Source: Zoogloeaceae bacterium (GTDB taxonomy: Bacteria > Pseudomonadota > Gammaproteobacteria > Burkholderiales > Rhodocyclaceae). Taken from it: DNA of 64,000 nt. The position numbers and the translations under genes were made by a program. Numbering within the stretch: the first letter of the stretch is position 1; the number at the start of each line of letters is the position of its first letter. Where the stretch lies: the NCBI GenBank assembly GCA_024235595.1, contig JACKMC010000004.1:248001-312000 (forward strand), read 5' to 3'. Under the pieces are notes generated by a model. It ran no database searches, had not been told where the DNA came from, and was given only the letters and a program-made list of their open reading frames with translations. Positions 36,593 to 45,977 of this stretch are shown here, piece by piece.

Positions 36593-38500
36593 ATGACCGA
36601 AGCCACTGAAATGCTTGTCGGCGCCAGTGTCGACTTCCTGTGCCGCCACTCCCCCTTCAACCGCATGGAGCGCGAGGCGCTTGAATTCCTGGCTTCGCGG
36701 CTCGCCCTTGCCTTCCACCCGAAAGACAGCGTCATCCTTTCGCCGGAGATGGGGCAGGTAAAGCATTTCTTTATCATCCAGCGCGGCAAGGTCCAGGCGA
36801 GGCAGACCGGCAATGTCTCGGTCACCGAGTACTCGAGCCTCAACATGGATCCGGGAGAATGCTTCCCGATCGGCGCGATCTCTGCCCAGCGCCCCTCCAC
36901 GAACACCTATATCGCCGTCGAAGACAGCTTCTGCTTCCAGTTGCCCGCAGAAGACTTCATGAGCCTGATGCAGATGAGCCCGGTGTTTCATCTGTTCTGC
37001 ACCCAGTACATCGCAAGCCTGCTCAATCAGTCGCGTCAACAGTTGCAGATCCAGTTCTCGCAGCGGGCCGCCGAACAGCAGACCATGACCACGCCGCTGG
37101 GCCAGTTGATCAAGCGCGATCCGGTCTCGGTCACCGCCGAGACCGTCACCCGCGCGGCCCTGCAGCAGATGGCTGACGACCATGTCGGTTGCATGGTGGT
37201 GGTCGACGCCGACAGGAAACCGATCGGCATCCTCACCCAGAGCGACCTCCTGACCCGGCTGCTGCTGCCGGCCTTCGACCTTTCCCGCCCGATCGGCGAG
37301 GTCATGAGCGCCTCGCCGCACGTGATGTCTTCGTCGGCGTCCGCCTACGATGCCGCGCTCGAGATGGCGACACACGGCGTACGCCACCTGCTGGTGGTCG
37401 ACGCCGAGGAACGCCTGCTCGGGGTGGTCTCCGAGCGCGACCTGTTCTCGCTGCAGCGCATCGGTTTGCGGCAGATTCGCGCAGGGATAGAGAGCGCCAG
37501 TGACGTCGACGCCCTGCAGCAGGCCAGTCGCGACATCCGCCAGCTGGCCCTCAACCTGATCGCCCAGGGGATCGGTGCCGAGCAGCTCACCCGCTTCATT
37601 TCGGCGCTCAATGACGCCCTCACCTGCCGCATCATCGAACTGTGCATCGATCGCCACGAGCTGCATGACGCGGAGTTCGCCTGGCTTGCCTTCGGCTCCG
37701 AAGGGCGCCACGAGCAGACGCTGTCCACCGACCAGGACAACGGTCTGATCTATGTGCTCCCGGAGGGCGTCGCGCAGGAAGCCTACAAGCTGAAATTGAT
37801 CGCCTTTGCGCGCAGCGTCAACGAAGACCTTGCCGCCTGCGGCTTTCCGCTGTGCAAGGGCAACATCATGGCCAGCAACCCGGAGCTGTGCCTCACCCTG
37901 GCGGAATGGAAGAACCGTTTCGGCTCCTGGATTCGGGAACCCGATCCCAAGGCACTGCTCAACGCGTCGATCTTCTTCGACTTCCGCTCGCTCTACGGCA
38001 TCGAGAAACTCGCCGAGCAACTGCGCAGCTGGCTGCTCGCCAACGCCAAGACCAACACCACCTTCCTCCACATGATGGCCGGCAACGCGCTCACCGTGCC
38101 GCCTCCGCTCGGCCGGATTCGCGATTTCGTGACCGACGACGATCCCCAACACCCGGGAACCATCGATCTCAAGAAGTCGGGCGCCCGCCTCTTCGTGGAT
38201 GCGGCGCGGATCCTTTCCCTGCGTACCGGCGTCACCTCCTCGAGCACGGTCCAGCGGCTTCGCCAGGCGGGCCAGAAGCTCGGCTGGTCGTCCGACGAAC
38301 TCTCGGCAATCATCGAAGGCTTCAACTTCATCCAGTTGCTGCGCCTGCGCTCGCAGCACCTCGACACCGAGCACGACGCCCCCGGCGACAATCGCGTCAA
38401 CCCCGATCAACTCAATGAGCTCGACCGGAGAATCCTCAAGGAGGCCTTCCGTCAGGCACGCAAGATCCAGTTGCGGCTCAAACTGGACTATCAACTATGA
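36593..38500 (+). CDS. cNMP-binding/CBS/DUF294 nucleotidyltransferase-like protein
   Basis: A 635-residue soluble signalling protein. Domain order: cyclic-nucleotide-binding-like (about 20-130), a CBS pair (about 170-295, with MADDHVGCMVVVDADRKPIG), a DUF294 nucleotidyltransferase-like domain (about 320-450, with FGSEGRHEQTLSTDQDNGLIY, the GlnD-like GSxxR and DQD residues) and a C-terminal DUF294 helical domain (about 480-620). The cNMP and CBS parts suggest adenylate sensing. It ends in an ATGA overlap with a DnaQ-fold gene, the usual neighbour of this family. The modified target is unknown. Confidence 0.9.
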   Translation: MTEATEMLVGASVDFLCRHSPFNRMEREALEFLASRLALAFHPKDSVILSPEMGQVKHFFIIQRGKVQARQTGNVSVTEYSSLNMDPGECFPIGAISAQRPSTNTYIAVEDSFCFQLPAEDFMSLMQMSPVFHLFCTQYIASLLNQSRQQLQIQFSQRAAEQQTMTTPLGQLIKRDPVSVTAETVTRAALQQMADDHVGCMVVVDADRKPIGILTQSDLLTRLLLPAFDLSRPIGEVMSASPHVMSSSASAYDAALEMATHGVRHLLVVDAEERLLGVVSERDLFSLQRIGLRQIRAGIESASDVDALQQASRDIRQLALNLIAQGIGAEQLTRFISALNDALTCRIIELCIDRHELHDAEFAWLAFGSEGRHEQTLSTDQDNGLIYVLPEGVAQEAYKLKLIAFARSVNEDLAACGFPLCKGNIMASNPELCLTLAEWKNRFGSWIREPDPKALLNASIFFDFRSLYGIEKLAEQLRSWLLANAKTNTTFLHMMAGNALTVPPPLGRIRDFVTDDDPQHPGTIDLKKSGARLFVDAARILSLRTGVTSSSTVQRLRQAGQKLGWSSDELSAIIEGFNFIQLLRLRSQHLDTEHDAPGDNRVNPDQLNELDRRILKEAFRQARKIQLRLKLDYQL

Positions 38501-39135
38501 ACTGGCTCTCGCGACTGGTCGGCGGCAGCGCCGCCGCCGAAAAGCTAAGCCCCGAGCTCAAGGGAATCCTCGAAAAATGGAAGGATGCGCCCGAGCCGGA
38601 TCTGGGGCGCCCTCATTTCGAGACCCGCTACATCGTGCTCAACACCGAGGCCAGCGGGCTCAACCTCGACACCGACCGCCTGCTTGCAATCGCGGCCCTC
38701 GGCGTCAGAGGCGGCCTGCTCTCGCCCGCCGATGCCGTTTGCTGCGCGCTCGAGCCCGATCCCGCAGGAGGCCTCGGCACTCTGCTCGAATTCATCGGCA
38801 AGGCACCCGTCGTGGTCTTCAACACCGGCTTCAACAAGGCGCTGATCGAACGCGCCTTCGAAGAACACCTGGGGTTCACGCCCGAGTGGCAGTGGCTCGA
38901 CCTGCAGTGGATCCTGCCCGTGCTGTTCTCCGAGAAGATCTCGGGACAGGTGCGGCTGAACAACTGGATCGAGGCGTTTGGCCTCGAGACCTTCCAGCGC
39001 CATCACGCGCTTGGCGATGGCCTGATGATCGCCCAGATGCTGATCGCCGCCCTCGGTCGAGGCAGCGCGCTCGGTGCGGTGACCGCCCGCAGCCTCATCG
39101 AGATGGAACGCTCCCGACGCGCGGCGCGGCGTTGA
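38497..39135 (+). CDS. DnaQ-like 3'-5' exonuclease fold, probably inactive
   Basis: A 212-residue protein of the DEDDh exonuclease superfamily, translationally coupled to the DUF294 gene. In active members motif I is D-x-E; here it reads VLNTEASGL with N49 in place of Asp and E51 kept. Motif II, normally N-x3-F-D, reads FNTGFNKAL with N113 in place of Asp. Motif III is kept as HHALGDGLM. Two of four metal ligands are therefore Asn (both AAC codons, at 38641 and 38833). It probably binds nucleic acid or nucleotides without cutting, which is inference. Confidence 0.85.
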   Translation: MNWLSRLVGGSAAAEKLSPELKGILEKWKDAPEPDLGRPHFETRYIVLNTEASGLNLDTDRLLAIAALGVRGGLLSPADAVCCALEPDPAGGLGTLLEFIGKAPVVVFNTGFNKALIERAFEEHLGFTPEWQWLDLQWILPVLFSEKISGQVRLNNWIEAFGLETFQRHHALGDGLMIAQMLIAALGRGSALGAVTARSLIEMERSRRAARR

Positions 39136-39144
39136 CCGGCCGTT

Positions 39145-39753
39145 TCACGCCTTGCCATCGAGCGGCGCCAGCAGCGCAGCCACTTCCTCGCGCGCCGGCA
39201 ACCGCTCCGGGTCCCAGCGCAGGTAGCTGAGACCCTCGGCCTCTAGTCGCTCGCGCTTGAATTTCCACGCGGCCGGTTCGTCGGTGTCGCGGATCAGGTC
39301 GATGACGACTCGCGGCGTGGCACCCTCATCGCAGCATACGAAATCGAGCCGCTGGGGTTTCTCGCCGGCGCTCGCTCCAACCAGCCAGTGCAGGTATCCC
39401 CGCGCGAAGACCGCACTGCCGGGCGCACACTCGCGCAGCAGGCGGAAGACCTTCAACTGGCGCGCGGAAAGGTAGGCCGGGAGCCTGCGCCCCGCGACGC
39501 GCCCAGCCGGCATGGCGACGCCGGGCGAAGGCAACTCGGTCGCTGCAACAGCATGCCGCGGCGTTTGACGAACATCCGCAAGCGCAGCCTCGGCCAAACC
39601 GGCGGACGGCACCGCGACGCTGCCACGAAGACTCGCGATGAACGCTTCTTCGCGCGCCTGGGCAGCCTCGCGCAAGTGCCGCCTGCGCACCACCATGCGA
39701 TACGCGGCGAAGCCGACGAAGCACAAGAGCCCAAAAAGACTGATCCATTCCAT
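39145..39753 (-). CDS. DUF2726 domain protein, membrane-anchored
   Basis: A 202-residue protein with an N-terminal membrane helix (LFGLLCFVGFAAYRMVV), a variable Ala-rich linker and a C-terminal DUF2726 domain from about residue 90, with YLSARQLKVFRLLRECAPGSAVFARGYL and LDFVCCDEGATPRVVIDL. DUF2726 resembles a restriction-endonuclease-like fold; nuclease activity is not established. It is convergent with the DnaQ-like gene, 9 bases apart, and divergent from the NlpC/P60 gene. Confidence 0.8.
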   Translation of the reverse strand: MEWISLFGLLCFVGFAAYRMVVRRRHLREAAQAREEAFIASLRGSVAVPSAGLAEAALADVRQTPRHAVAATELPSPGVAMPAGRVAGRRLPAYLSARQLKVFRLLRECAPGSAVFARGYLHWLVGASAGEKPQRLDFVCCDEGATPRVVIDLIRDTDEPAAWKFKRERLEAEGLSYLRWDPERLPAREEVAALLAPLDGKA

Positions 39754-39866
39754 GTACGTGATCTAAGCCCGAAGCTGGCGAAAAATCAACGCTTGCCGAT
39801 GTTTCTTTCACCCGGATTTCAAGACAAGGCTTTACCTGGCTGATTTCCTTGGATATATTGCGCACG

Positions 39867-40415
39867 ATGCGGAAATTGACGACCCTCTTTGCCCTGCTTG
39901 CCACCCTGACCCTCAGCACCGGAGCCCTCGCCGAAGAGGCCCCCGTGGTCGAAACGAAGGAAGTGGTCGAAGCTCCCGGCGGGCTACAGCGCTACACCAA
40001 TGCCGCCCAGGAACTCGTCATCCAGGGAATCAGCTACCTCGGCATTCCCTACCGCTATGGCGGAACCGACCGCGAATCAGGGGTCGATTGCAGCGGCCTG
40101 GTGCAGAACCTGTTCCGCTCCGCCCTCGGCCTCGACCTGCCGCGCACCGCGGCAGCGATGTCGAAAGTCGGCGAAGAAGTGGAAGCGACCGAACTCAAGC
40201 CGGGTGACCTCGTGTTCTTCAATACCATGCGCAGGGCCTTCTCGCATGTAGGGATCTATCTTGGCGACGGGCAGTTCCTTCACTCGCCCTCTTCGGGCGG
40301 CAAGGTGCGAATCGAGAAACTCTCGGTATCGTATTGGGCATCGCGCTTCAACGGCGCACGCCGGGTCCTTCCCGAAAATCCGCTCGGCGCAGCGGCCGTC
40401 TCCCCAAGTCACTGA
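39867..40415 (+). CDS. NlpC/P60 family peptidase (C40), secreted
   Basis: A 182-residue periplasmic cell-wall peptidase with a Sec signal peptide ending at ALAEE. The catalytic cysteine is in GVDCSGLVQNLF, the histidine in FSHVGIYLGDGQFLHSPSSGG. It probably cleaves D-Glu-mDap bonds of peptidoglycan. The ATG at 39867 opens the signal peptide; a TTG at 39849 is less likely. Confidence 0.92.
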   Translation: MRKLTTLFALLATLTLSTGALAEEAPVVETKEVVEAPGGLQRYTNAAQELVIQGISYLGIPYRYGGTDRESGVDCSGLVQNLFRSALGLDLPRTAAAMSKVGEEVEATELKPGDLVFFNTMRRAFSHVGIYLGDGQFLHSPSSGGKVRIEKLSVSYWASRFNGARRVLPENPLGAAAVSPSH

Positions 40416-40484
40416 ATCGCGGCACCACAGCACTCTCTGTCGAGGCTGATTGCGCGGCGAGAATGGGCGCATCACGAAGGTGAT

Positions 40485-40530
40485 ATCTATTCGCATTTGC
40501 ATTTGTAAATGCGAATAGATACTATTCGCA
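40485..40530 (+). promoter_or_regulatory. Large palindromic operator, Fur-box-like, upstream of the iron receptor
   Basis: A perfect 14-base inverted repeat (40485-40498 and 40507-40520, spacer 8) is immediately overlapped by a second, 8-base perfect repeat TGCGAATA/TATTCGCA (40510-40517 and 40523-40530, spacer 5). The AATGCGAAT half-site resembles Fur boxes of betaproteobacteria. A promoter with -35 TTGCAT (40497-40502), a 17-base spacer and -10 TACTAT (40520-40525) lies inside it, so binding would block transcription of the downstream ferric-iron receptor gene. Iron control is inferred from this gene. Confidence 0.7.
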
Positions 40531-40558
40531 CATTCTTCAACAACCCGAGGTTCTCGGA

Positions 40559-41578
40559 ATGCTCAAGTCCTCAGCCCTGCTGACCGCCCTCACCCTTGCC
40601 GGTCTGCTGACCTCCGCGCACGCAGCGGATACGGAGCTCAATCTCTACACCGCCCGTCACTACCAAACGGATGAGGCGCTGTATGAGAACTTCACCAAGA
40701 CCACCGGCATCCGCATCAATCGCATCGAGGGCAAGGAAGACGAGCTGCTCGAGCGTATCAGCAACGAGGCGGCGAACAGCCCGGCCGACGTATTCATTAC
40801 CGTCGATGCGGCTCGCCTGGCCAAGGCAGACGAGCTCGGGATCTTCGCGCCACTCGACTCCAAGCTCATCGAAGAGCGGATCGCGCCGAATCTGCGCACC
40901 GACACCTGGGCAGCCTTCTCGGTTCGGGCCCGGGTAATCGTCTACAACAAGCTCGACGTCAAACCCGACCAGGTTCGCAACTATGAAGACCTGGCCAAGC
41001 CGGCGCTCAAGGGCCTGGTATGCACCCGCTCGGGCAGCCACCCCTACAATCTCTCGCTCGGCGCCGCGATGATCCAGCACAACGGCACCGAGAACACCGA
41101 GAAATGGGCCCGCGGCATCGTGGCGAATTTCGCCCGGCAACCCAAGGGCGGCGACACCGATCAGATTCGCGCGGTCGGCGCCGGCGAGTGCGGCGTGGCG
41201 ATCGCCAACAGCTACTATGTCGCGCGCCTCATCAATTCGAGCAAACCCGACGACCGCAAAACCATGGAGGCGGTCGGCGTGATCTGGCCCAACCAGCAAA
41301 GCTGGGGCACCCACATCAACGTCTCGGGCGGCGGAATGCTCAAGCACGCCCCCCACAAGGAAGCGGCGCGCAAGTTCCTCGAATACCTCGCCTCCGACCA
41401 GGCCCAGGCTTACTTCGCAAACGGCAACAATGAATGGCCGGTGGTCAACAGCGTCAAGGTCAACAACCCAGCCCTCGAGTCGCTGGGCAGCTTCAAGATG
41501 GATTCGCTTCCGGTCGGAGAACTGGCGAAGACCACCGCCGAAGCGCAGAAAATCTACGATCGCGCCGGTTATCGCTGA
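40559..41578 (+). CDS. fbpA: Fe(3+) ABC transporter substrate-binding protein
   Basis: A 339-residue periplasmic ferric-ion receptor of the FbpA/FutA/AfuA type. Signal peptide MLKSSALLTALTLAGLLTSAHAAD. The start of the mature domain, LNLYTARHYQTDEALYENFTKTTGI, and the tyrosine pair in GVAIANSYYVARL that binds iron are diagnostic. GAGG lies eight bases before the ATG. It is alone between its own operator and terminator; the permease and ATPase are 2.4-3.6 kb downstream. Confidence 0.94.
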   Translation: MLKSSALLTALTLAGLLTSAHAADTELNLYTARHYQTDEALYENFTKTTGIRINRIEGKEDELLERISNEAANSPADVFITVDAARLAKADELGIFAPLDSKLIEERIAPNLRTDTWAAFSVRARVIVYNKLDVKPDQVRNYEDLAKPALKGLVCTRSGSHPYNLSLGAAMIQHNGTENTEKWARGIVANFARQPKGGDTDQIRAVGAGECGVAIANSYYVARLINSSKPDDRKTMEAVGVIWPNQQSWGTHINVSGGGMLKHAPHKEAARKFLEYLASDQAQAYFANGNNEWPVVNSVKVNNPALESLGSFKMDSLPVGELAKTTAEAQKIYDRAGYR

Positions 41579-41607
41579 GCGCCACGAATCACCCGAAGCA
41601 TGAGGCC

Positions 41608-41631
41608 GGCCGGCGACCGCCGGCCTTTTTT
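41608..41631 (+). terminator. Rho-independent terminator after the iron receptor gene
   Basis: Perfect 7-base GC stem GGCCGGC/GCCGGCC (41608-41614 and 41619-41625), loop GACC, followed by six T (41626-41631). It lies 30 bases after the stop. Confidence 0.85.
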
Positions 41632-41710
41632 CCATCGCCGTCCGTAGCTTCCCCAACAATGGCGGCCCTGCCCGGCGCAGCGCGGGCAGGCACCGACTCG
41701 CCTCCCGCGC

Positions 41711-42148
41711 TCAGTTCTCCGGCACGTCGATGCCGTGCCCGCTGAGCCACTGGCGGTCGATTTCCCACACTACCGTGGTCACGCCCGGCTGCTCCGCGAC
41801 GATGTTGCGTGCCTCGGACTGCAGCGCCGCCAGTTCCTTTTGCGCCGCGATGAAGGCCGCATCGTCACTGTTCATGACGTTGACTTCCGGGTGGATGAAC
41901 TTGATCACGTGTGCCACCGACACGTCGCGATTGCGCGGCGTACCCATCACGGCGGTGCCGCCTTCGGTCCTGAGGACCCGGAAGGGATAGGGATAGGCCT
42001 TCAGTTGCGAGCTGGCCTGCGCCGCGATCGCGGCGTTCAGCGCGCGCGCCTTGTCATCCGGCCGTTGAATGAACCAATCGACGGCAAAGGCCAGCACCAG
42101 GACCAGAACGATCCATTGCCAGGCACGCAGTTTGGGCAGCAGCATCAT
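41711..42148 (-). CDS. Conserved-type membrane-anchored protein, unknown function
   Basis: A 145-residue protein with one N-terminal membrane helix (WQWIVLVLVLAFAVDWFIQ) and a soluble, probably periplasmic domain beginning around ALNAAIAAQASSQLKAYPYPFRVL. A positively charged start MMLLPKLRA suggests N-in topology. I recognise no family. It stands between the iron receptor and iron permease genes on the minus strand and is not obviously co-transcribed with either. The longer frame to 42268 adds no conserved-looking residues. Confidence 0.65.
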   Translation of the reverse strand: MMLLPKLRAWQWIVLVLVLAFAVDWFIQRPDDKARALNAAIAAQASSQLKAYPYPFRVLRTEGGTAVMGTPRNRDVSVAHVIKFIHPEVNVMNSDDAAFIAAQKELAALQSEARNIVAEQPGVTTVVWEIDRQWLSGHGIDVPEN

Positions 42149-42331
42149 TTGAGCAATTCCGAAATTGGCGGTCGTGGCGCGACGGCATTGTAGAGGCGAG
42201 TATGCAATTATCACGCAAAGCGCGGCCGCACACCCGCGCGCGCGCCCGGCCTGGGTTCTGGCGCGCAAGGCTCAGCGAATCGGCAGCCCGCGAGCTTCAT
42301 CGCTCGCCGCCGCGGCCCGACCGAATCGCCC

Positions 42332-43990
42332 CTAGCGACCGCGTCGGCCTGCAATCTGCATCGAAAGCATGATCACCGGCAGCAATCCCACCGCAACGAT
42401 GGTCAGCGCCGCGGTCGAGGCCTCGGCCAGGCGCTCGTCGGAGGCAAGGTTGTAAGCCTGTGTCGCCAGCGTGTCGAAGTTGAACGGCCGCATCACCAGG
42501 GTCGCCGGCAGCTCCTTCATCACGTCGACGAACACCAGCAGCGCTGCCGTCAGCAGGGAACCGCGCACAAGCGGCAGATGCACCGCCCGCAGCGTCGCGA
42601 GACGGCCATAGCCCATGCTGCGGGCGGCGTCGTCCATGCTTGGCGTGATCTTCGAGAGGCTGGTGTCCACCGACTGCAGCGCCACCGACAGAAAACGACC
42701 GAGGTAGGCATAGACCAGCGCCGCAATGCCGCCCGTCAGCAGCAGGCCGGGACTGCTGCCGAACTGGCTCGCCCACCAGTCGGCGATCAGGTTGTCGAGC
42801 CGCGTCACCGGGATCAGCACCCCGACCGCAATCACCGATCCCGGCACCGCGTAGCCAAGCCCCACCAGGCGGTTGAAACCGCGCGTCAGCGGCGTATCGG
42901 AAATACGGCGGGAATAGGCAAGAAGGACTGCAAACAACACCGCCAGCGCCGCGGTCACCGCGGCGAGGATGAAGCTGTTGCCCGCAAGCTCGAAGAAGCG
43001 GGGACCGAAATGAGCATCGCCTTCGGTGACCGCCATGTGCACCAGCAGGCCGGCGGGCAACAGAAAACCGAAAAGCAGGGGCATGAAGCAGGCAAACGTG
43101 GCGAGCGCGCCCGTCAGCGGCGGCAGTCGGTGCTCGCCATGGGGTCGTTGCTGGCGCGATGTGTTGTTGAAGCGCGCGCGTCCACGGCTGAGATGTTCGA
43201 GGGTCAGCACTACCACCACGAAGCTCAGCAGGGCCGCCGAGAGCTGCGCCGCCGCCACCCTGTCGCCAAGCGAGAACCATGCGCGGTAGATGCCGGTGGT
43301 AAAGGTCTGCACCCCGAAATACGCCACGGTGCCATAGTCGGCCAGTGTTTCCATGAGCGCCAGCGCGGTGCCGGCGACGATTGCGGGACGTGCCAGCGGG
43401 AGCGACACCTGGACGAAGCAGGCCCACGGTCCGAGACCCAGCGAGCGGCCGGCTTCGAGCATGCCACCGGCCCGTTCGAGGAAGGCGGTGCGGGCAAGCA
43501 TATAGACGTAAGGGAAGAGCACGAACATGAACATCGCGATCGCGCCGCCGCTGCTGCGCACATCCGGAAACCAGTAGTCGCGGGCGCGCCAGCCGAAGAG
43601 CTCGCGCAAGCCACTCTGCACCGGGCCGACGAACTGCAGGAAGTCGGTATATACATAGGCCATGACGTAAGCGGGCATGGCCAGCGGCAGGACCAGCGCC
43701 CACTCGAAGATGCGCCGGCCCGGAAAATCGTGCATCGTGGTGAGCCAGGCCGTCGTCACACCGATGCTCGACACCCCCAGCCCGACGCCGACACACAGCA
43801 GGGCCGTGTTGCGCAGGTACTCGGGCAGCACCGTGTCGGCCAGGTGCGACCAGGTCTCTCCGGTGCCACCGGTGAGCACATTGGAGAACACCGACAGCAC
43901 CGGCACCGCTACCAGCACGGCAATGATCAGCGCGATACTGGTAAGGTGGGAATGGTTGGCGGCAGCACGCGAATGCCCGGCCTTGGACAT
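42332..43990 (-). CDS. fbpB: Fe(3+) ABC transporter permease
   Basis: A 552-residue fused permease of the FbpB/SfuB type with about 12 membrane helices in two halves. Two EAA loops are visible: EAGRSLGLGPWACFVQVSLP in the first half and a second around DDAARSMGYGRLATLRAVHL. The start at 43990 has a GGAG nearby; an upstream ATG at 44029 would lie within the operator. It is transcribed divergently from the ATPase gene across a shared Fur-box-like site. Confidence 0.92.
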   Translation of the reverse strand: MSKAGHSRAAANHSHLTSIALIIAVLVAVPVLSVFSNVLTGGTGETWSHLADTVLPEYLRNTALLCVGVGLGVSSIGVTTAWLTTMHDFPGRRIFEWALVLPLAMPAYVMAYVYTDFLQFVGPVQSGLRELFGWRARDYWFPDVRSSGGAIAMFMFVLFPYVYMLARTAFLERAGGMLEAGRSLGLGPWACFVQVSLPLARPAIVAGTALALMETLADYGTVAYFGVQTFTTGIYRAWFSLGDRVAAAQLSAALLSFVVVVLTLEHLSRGRARFNNTSRQQRPHGEHRLPPLTGALATFACFMPLLFGFLLPAGLLVHMAVTEGDAHFGPRFFELAGNSFILAAVTAALAVLFAVLLAYSRRISDTPLTRGFNRLVGLGYAVPGSVIAVGVLIPVTRLDNLIADWWASQFGSSPGLLLTGGIAALVYAYLGRFLSVALQSVDTSLSKITPSMDDAARSMGYGRLATLRAVHLPLVRGSLLTAALLVFVDVMKELPATLVMRPFNFDTLATQAYNLASDERLAEASTAALTIVAVGLLPVIMLSMQIAGRRGR

Positions 43991-44027
43991 GAACACTCCA
44001 GAAAGCGGCAGTCGGGCTGCCGAAGAC

Positions 44028-44055
44028 AATGATGCGAATTATAATCGATCTCATT
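44028..44055. promoter_or_regulatory. Divergent Fur-box-like palindrome with TATAAT on both strands
   Basis: An imperfect 28-base palindrome: outer arms AATGA/TCATT and a central ATTATAAT that provides a TATAAT on each strand (plus-strand copy at 44040-44045). It sits between fbpB (minus) and fbpC (plus), 37 and 85 bases from their starts. Position over both -10 elements and similarity of the arms to Fur half-sites suggest iron-dependent repression of both genes. Confidence 0.55.
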
Positions 44056-44140
44056 TTATAGAAGGCCCGATTCCCGCATTCCGCCACCCGGGCGGCGTGC
44101 GTGCGATCAGCGACCTCGACCGATCTGGCAAGCTGAAGAC

Positions 44141-45252
<1,112 letters not shown>

Positions 45253-45256
<4 letters not shown>

Positions 45257-45960
45257 TCCCCTGGCTTACCGAACCGGAAGACTTCCCGCCGCTCGACAAG
45301 GCGATGCGCGAGCCCAACGGCTTGCTCGCCGCGGGCGGCGAACTCTCCCCGGCCTGGCTGCTGGCCGCCTATTCGCGCGGCGCCTTTCCCTGGTTCGACC
45401 GCAGCGACCCGATCCTGTGGTGGAGCCCCGATCCGCGCATGGTGTTGTATCCCGACCGTGTGCGGATCAGGCGCAGCCTCGCCAAGCGCCTGCGCCGGGG
45501 CGACTTCGAGGTCCGCTTCGATACCGACTTCCGCTCCGTCATCGGCGCCTGCGCGGCGCCTCGCGAACCCGGCGGCGGGACCTGGATCCACCCCGAGATG
45601 CAATCCGCCTACTGGCGCCTGCACGAACTCGGCTATGCCCACAGCGTCGAAACCTACCTGCACGGCACGCTCGTCGGCGGACTCTACGGAATCGCCCTCG
45701 GGCGGGTCTTCTTCGGTGAATCGATGTTCTCGAACGTGAGCGATGCTTCCAAGGTAGCGCTTGCCCACCTCGCCCGCTATCTGGAAAAACAGGGCTTCGC
45801 CGTTATAGACTGCCAGATGACGACGAACCATCTGGCCTTCATGGGTGCTGTCGAAATTCCGCGCCAGCGATTTGCCGCGATCCTGACGCGCTGGAGCGTG
45901 CAGGAGGCGGCCCCCGGACGCTGGCCGGCGGACGCACCCCGGCACCTGGACTGGTCTTGA
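45253..45960 (+). CDS. aat: Leucyl/phenylalanyl-tRNA--protein transferase
   Basis: A 235-residue L/F-transferase that adds Leu or Phe to N-terminal Arg and Lys, marking proteins for ClpAP (N-degron pathway). Conserved elements are [41 protein letters not shown] and the [18 protein letters not shown] segment. Translationally coupled to fbpC by ATGA and followed at once by the second N-degron transferase. Confidence 0.95.
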
Positions 45961-45977
45961 ATCGGACGACGGTTGCA

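Noticed and set aside
36569..38494. A 641-codon minus-strand open frame opposite the DUF294 gene
   Set aside because: Mirror of a gene with clear cNMP, CBS and DUF294 domains; no domain in the antisense product.
39849..39866. A TTG start 18 bases upstream of the NlpC/P60 gene start
   Set aside because: The ATG at 39867 begins directly with a standard signal peptide (MRKLTTLFALL).
42578..44032. A 484-codon plus-strand frame opposite the iron permease gene
   Set aside because: Arg-, Gln- and His-rich shadow; the permease on the other strand has two EAA loops and membrane helices.
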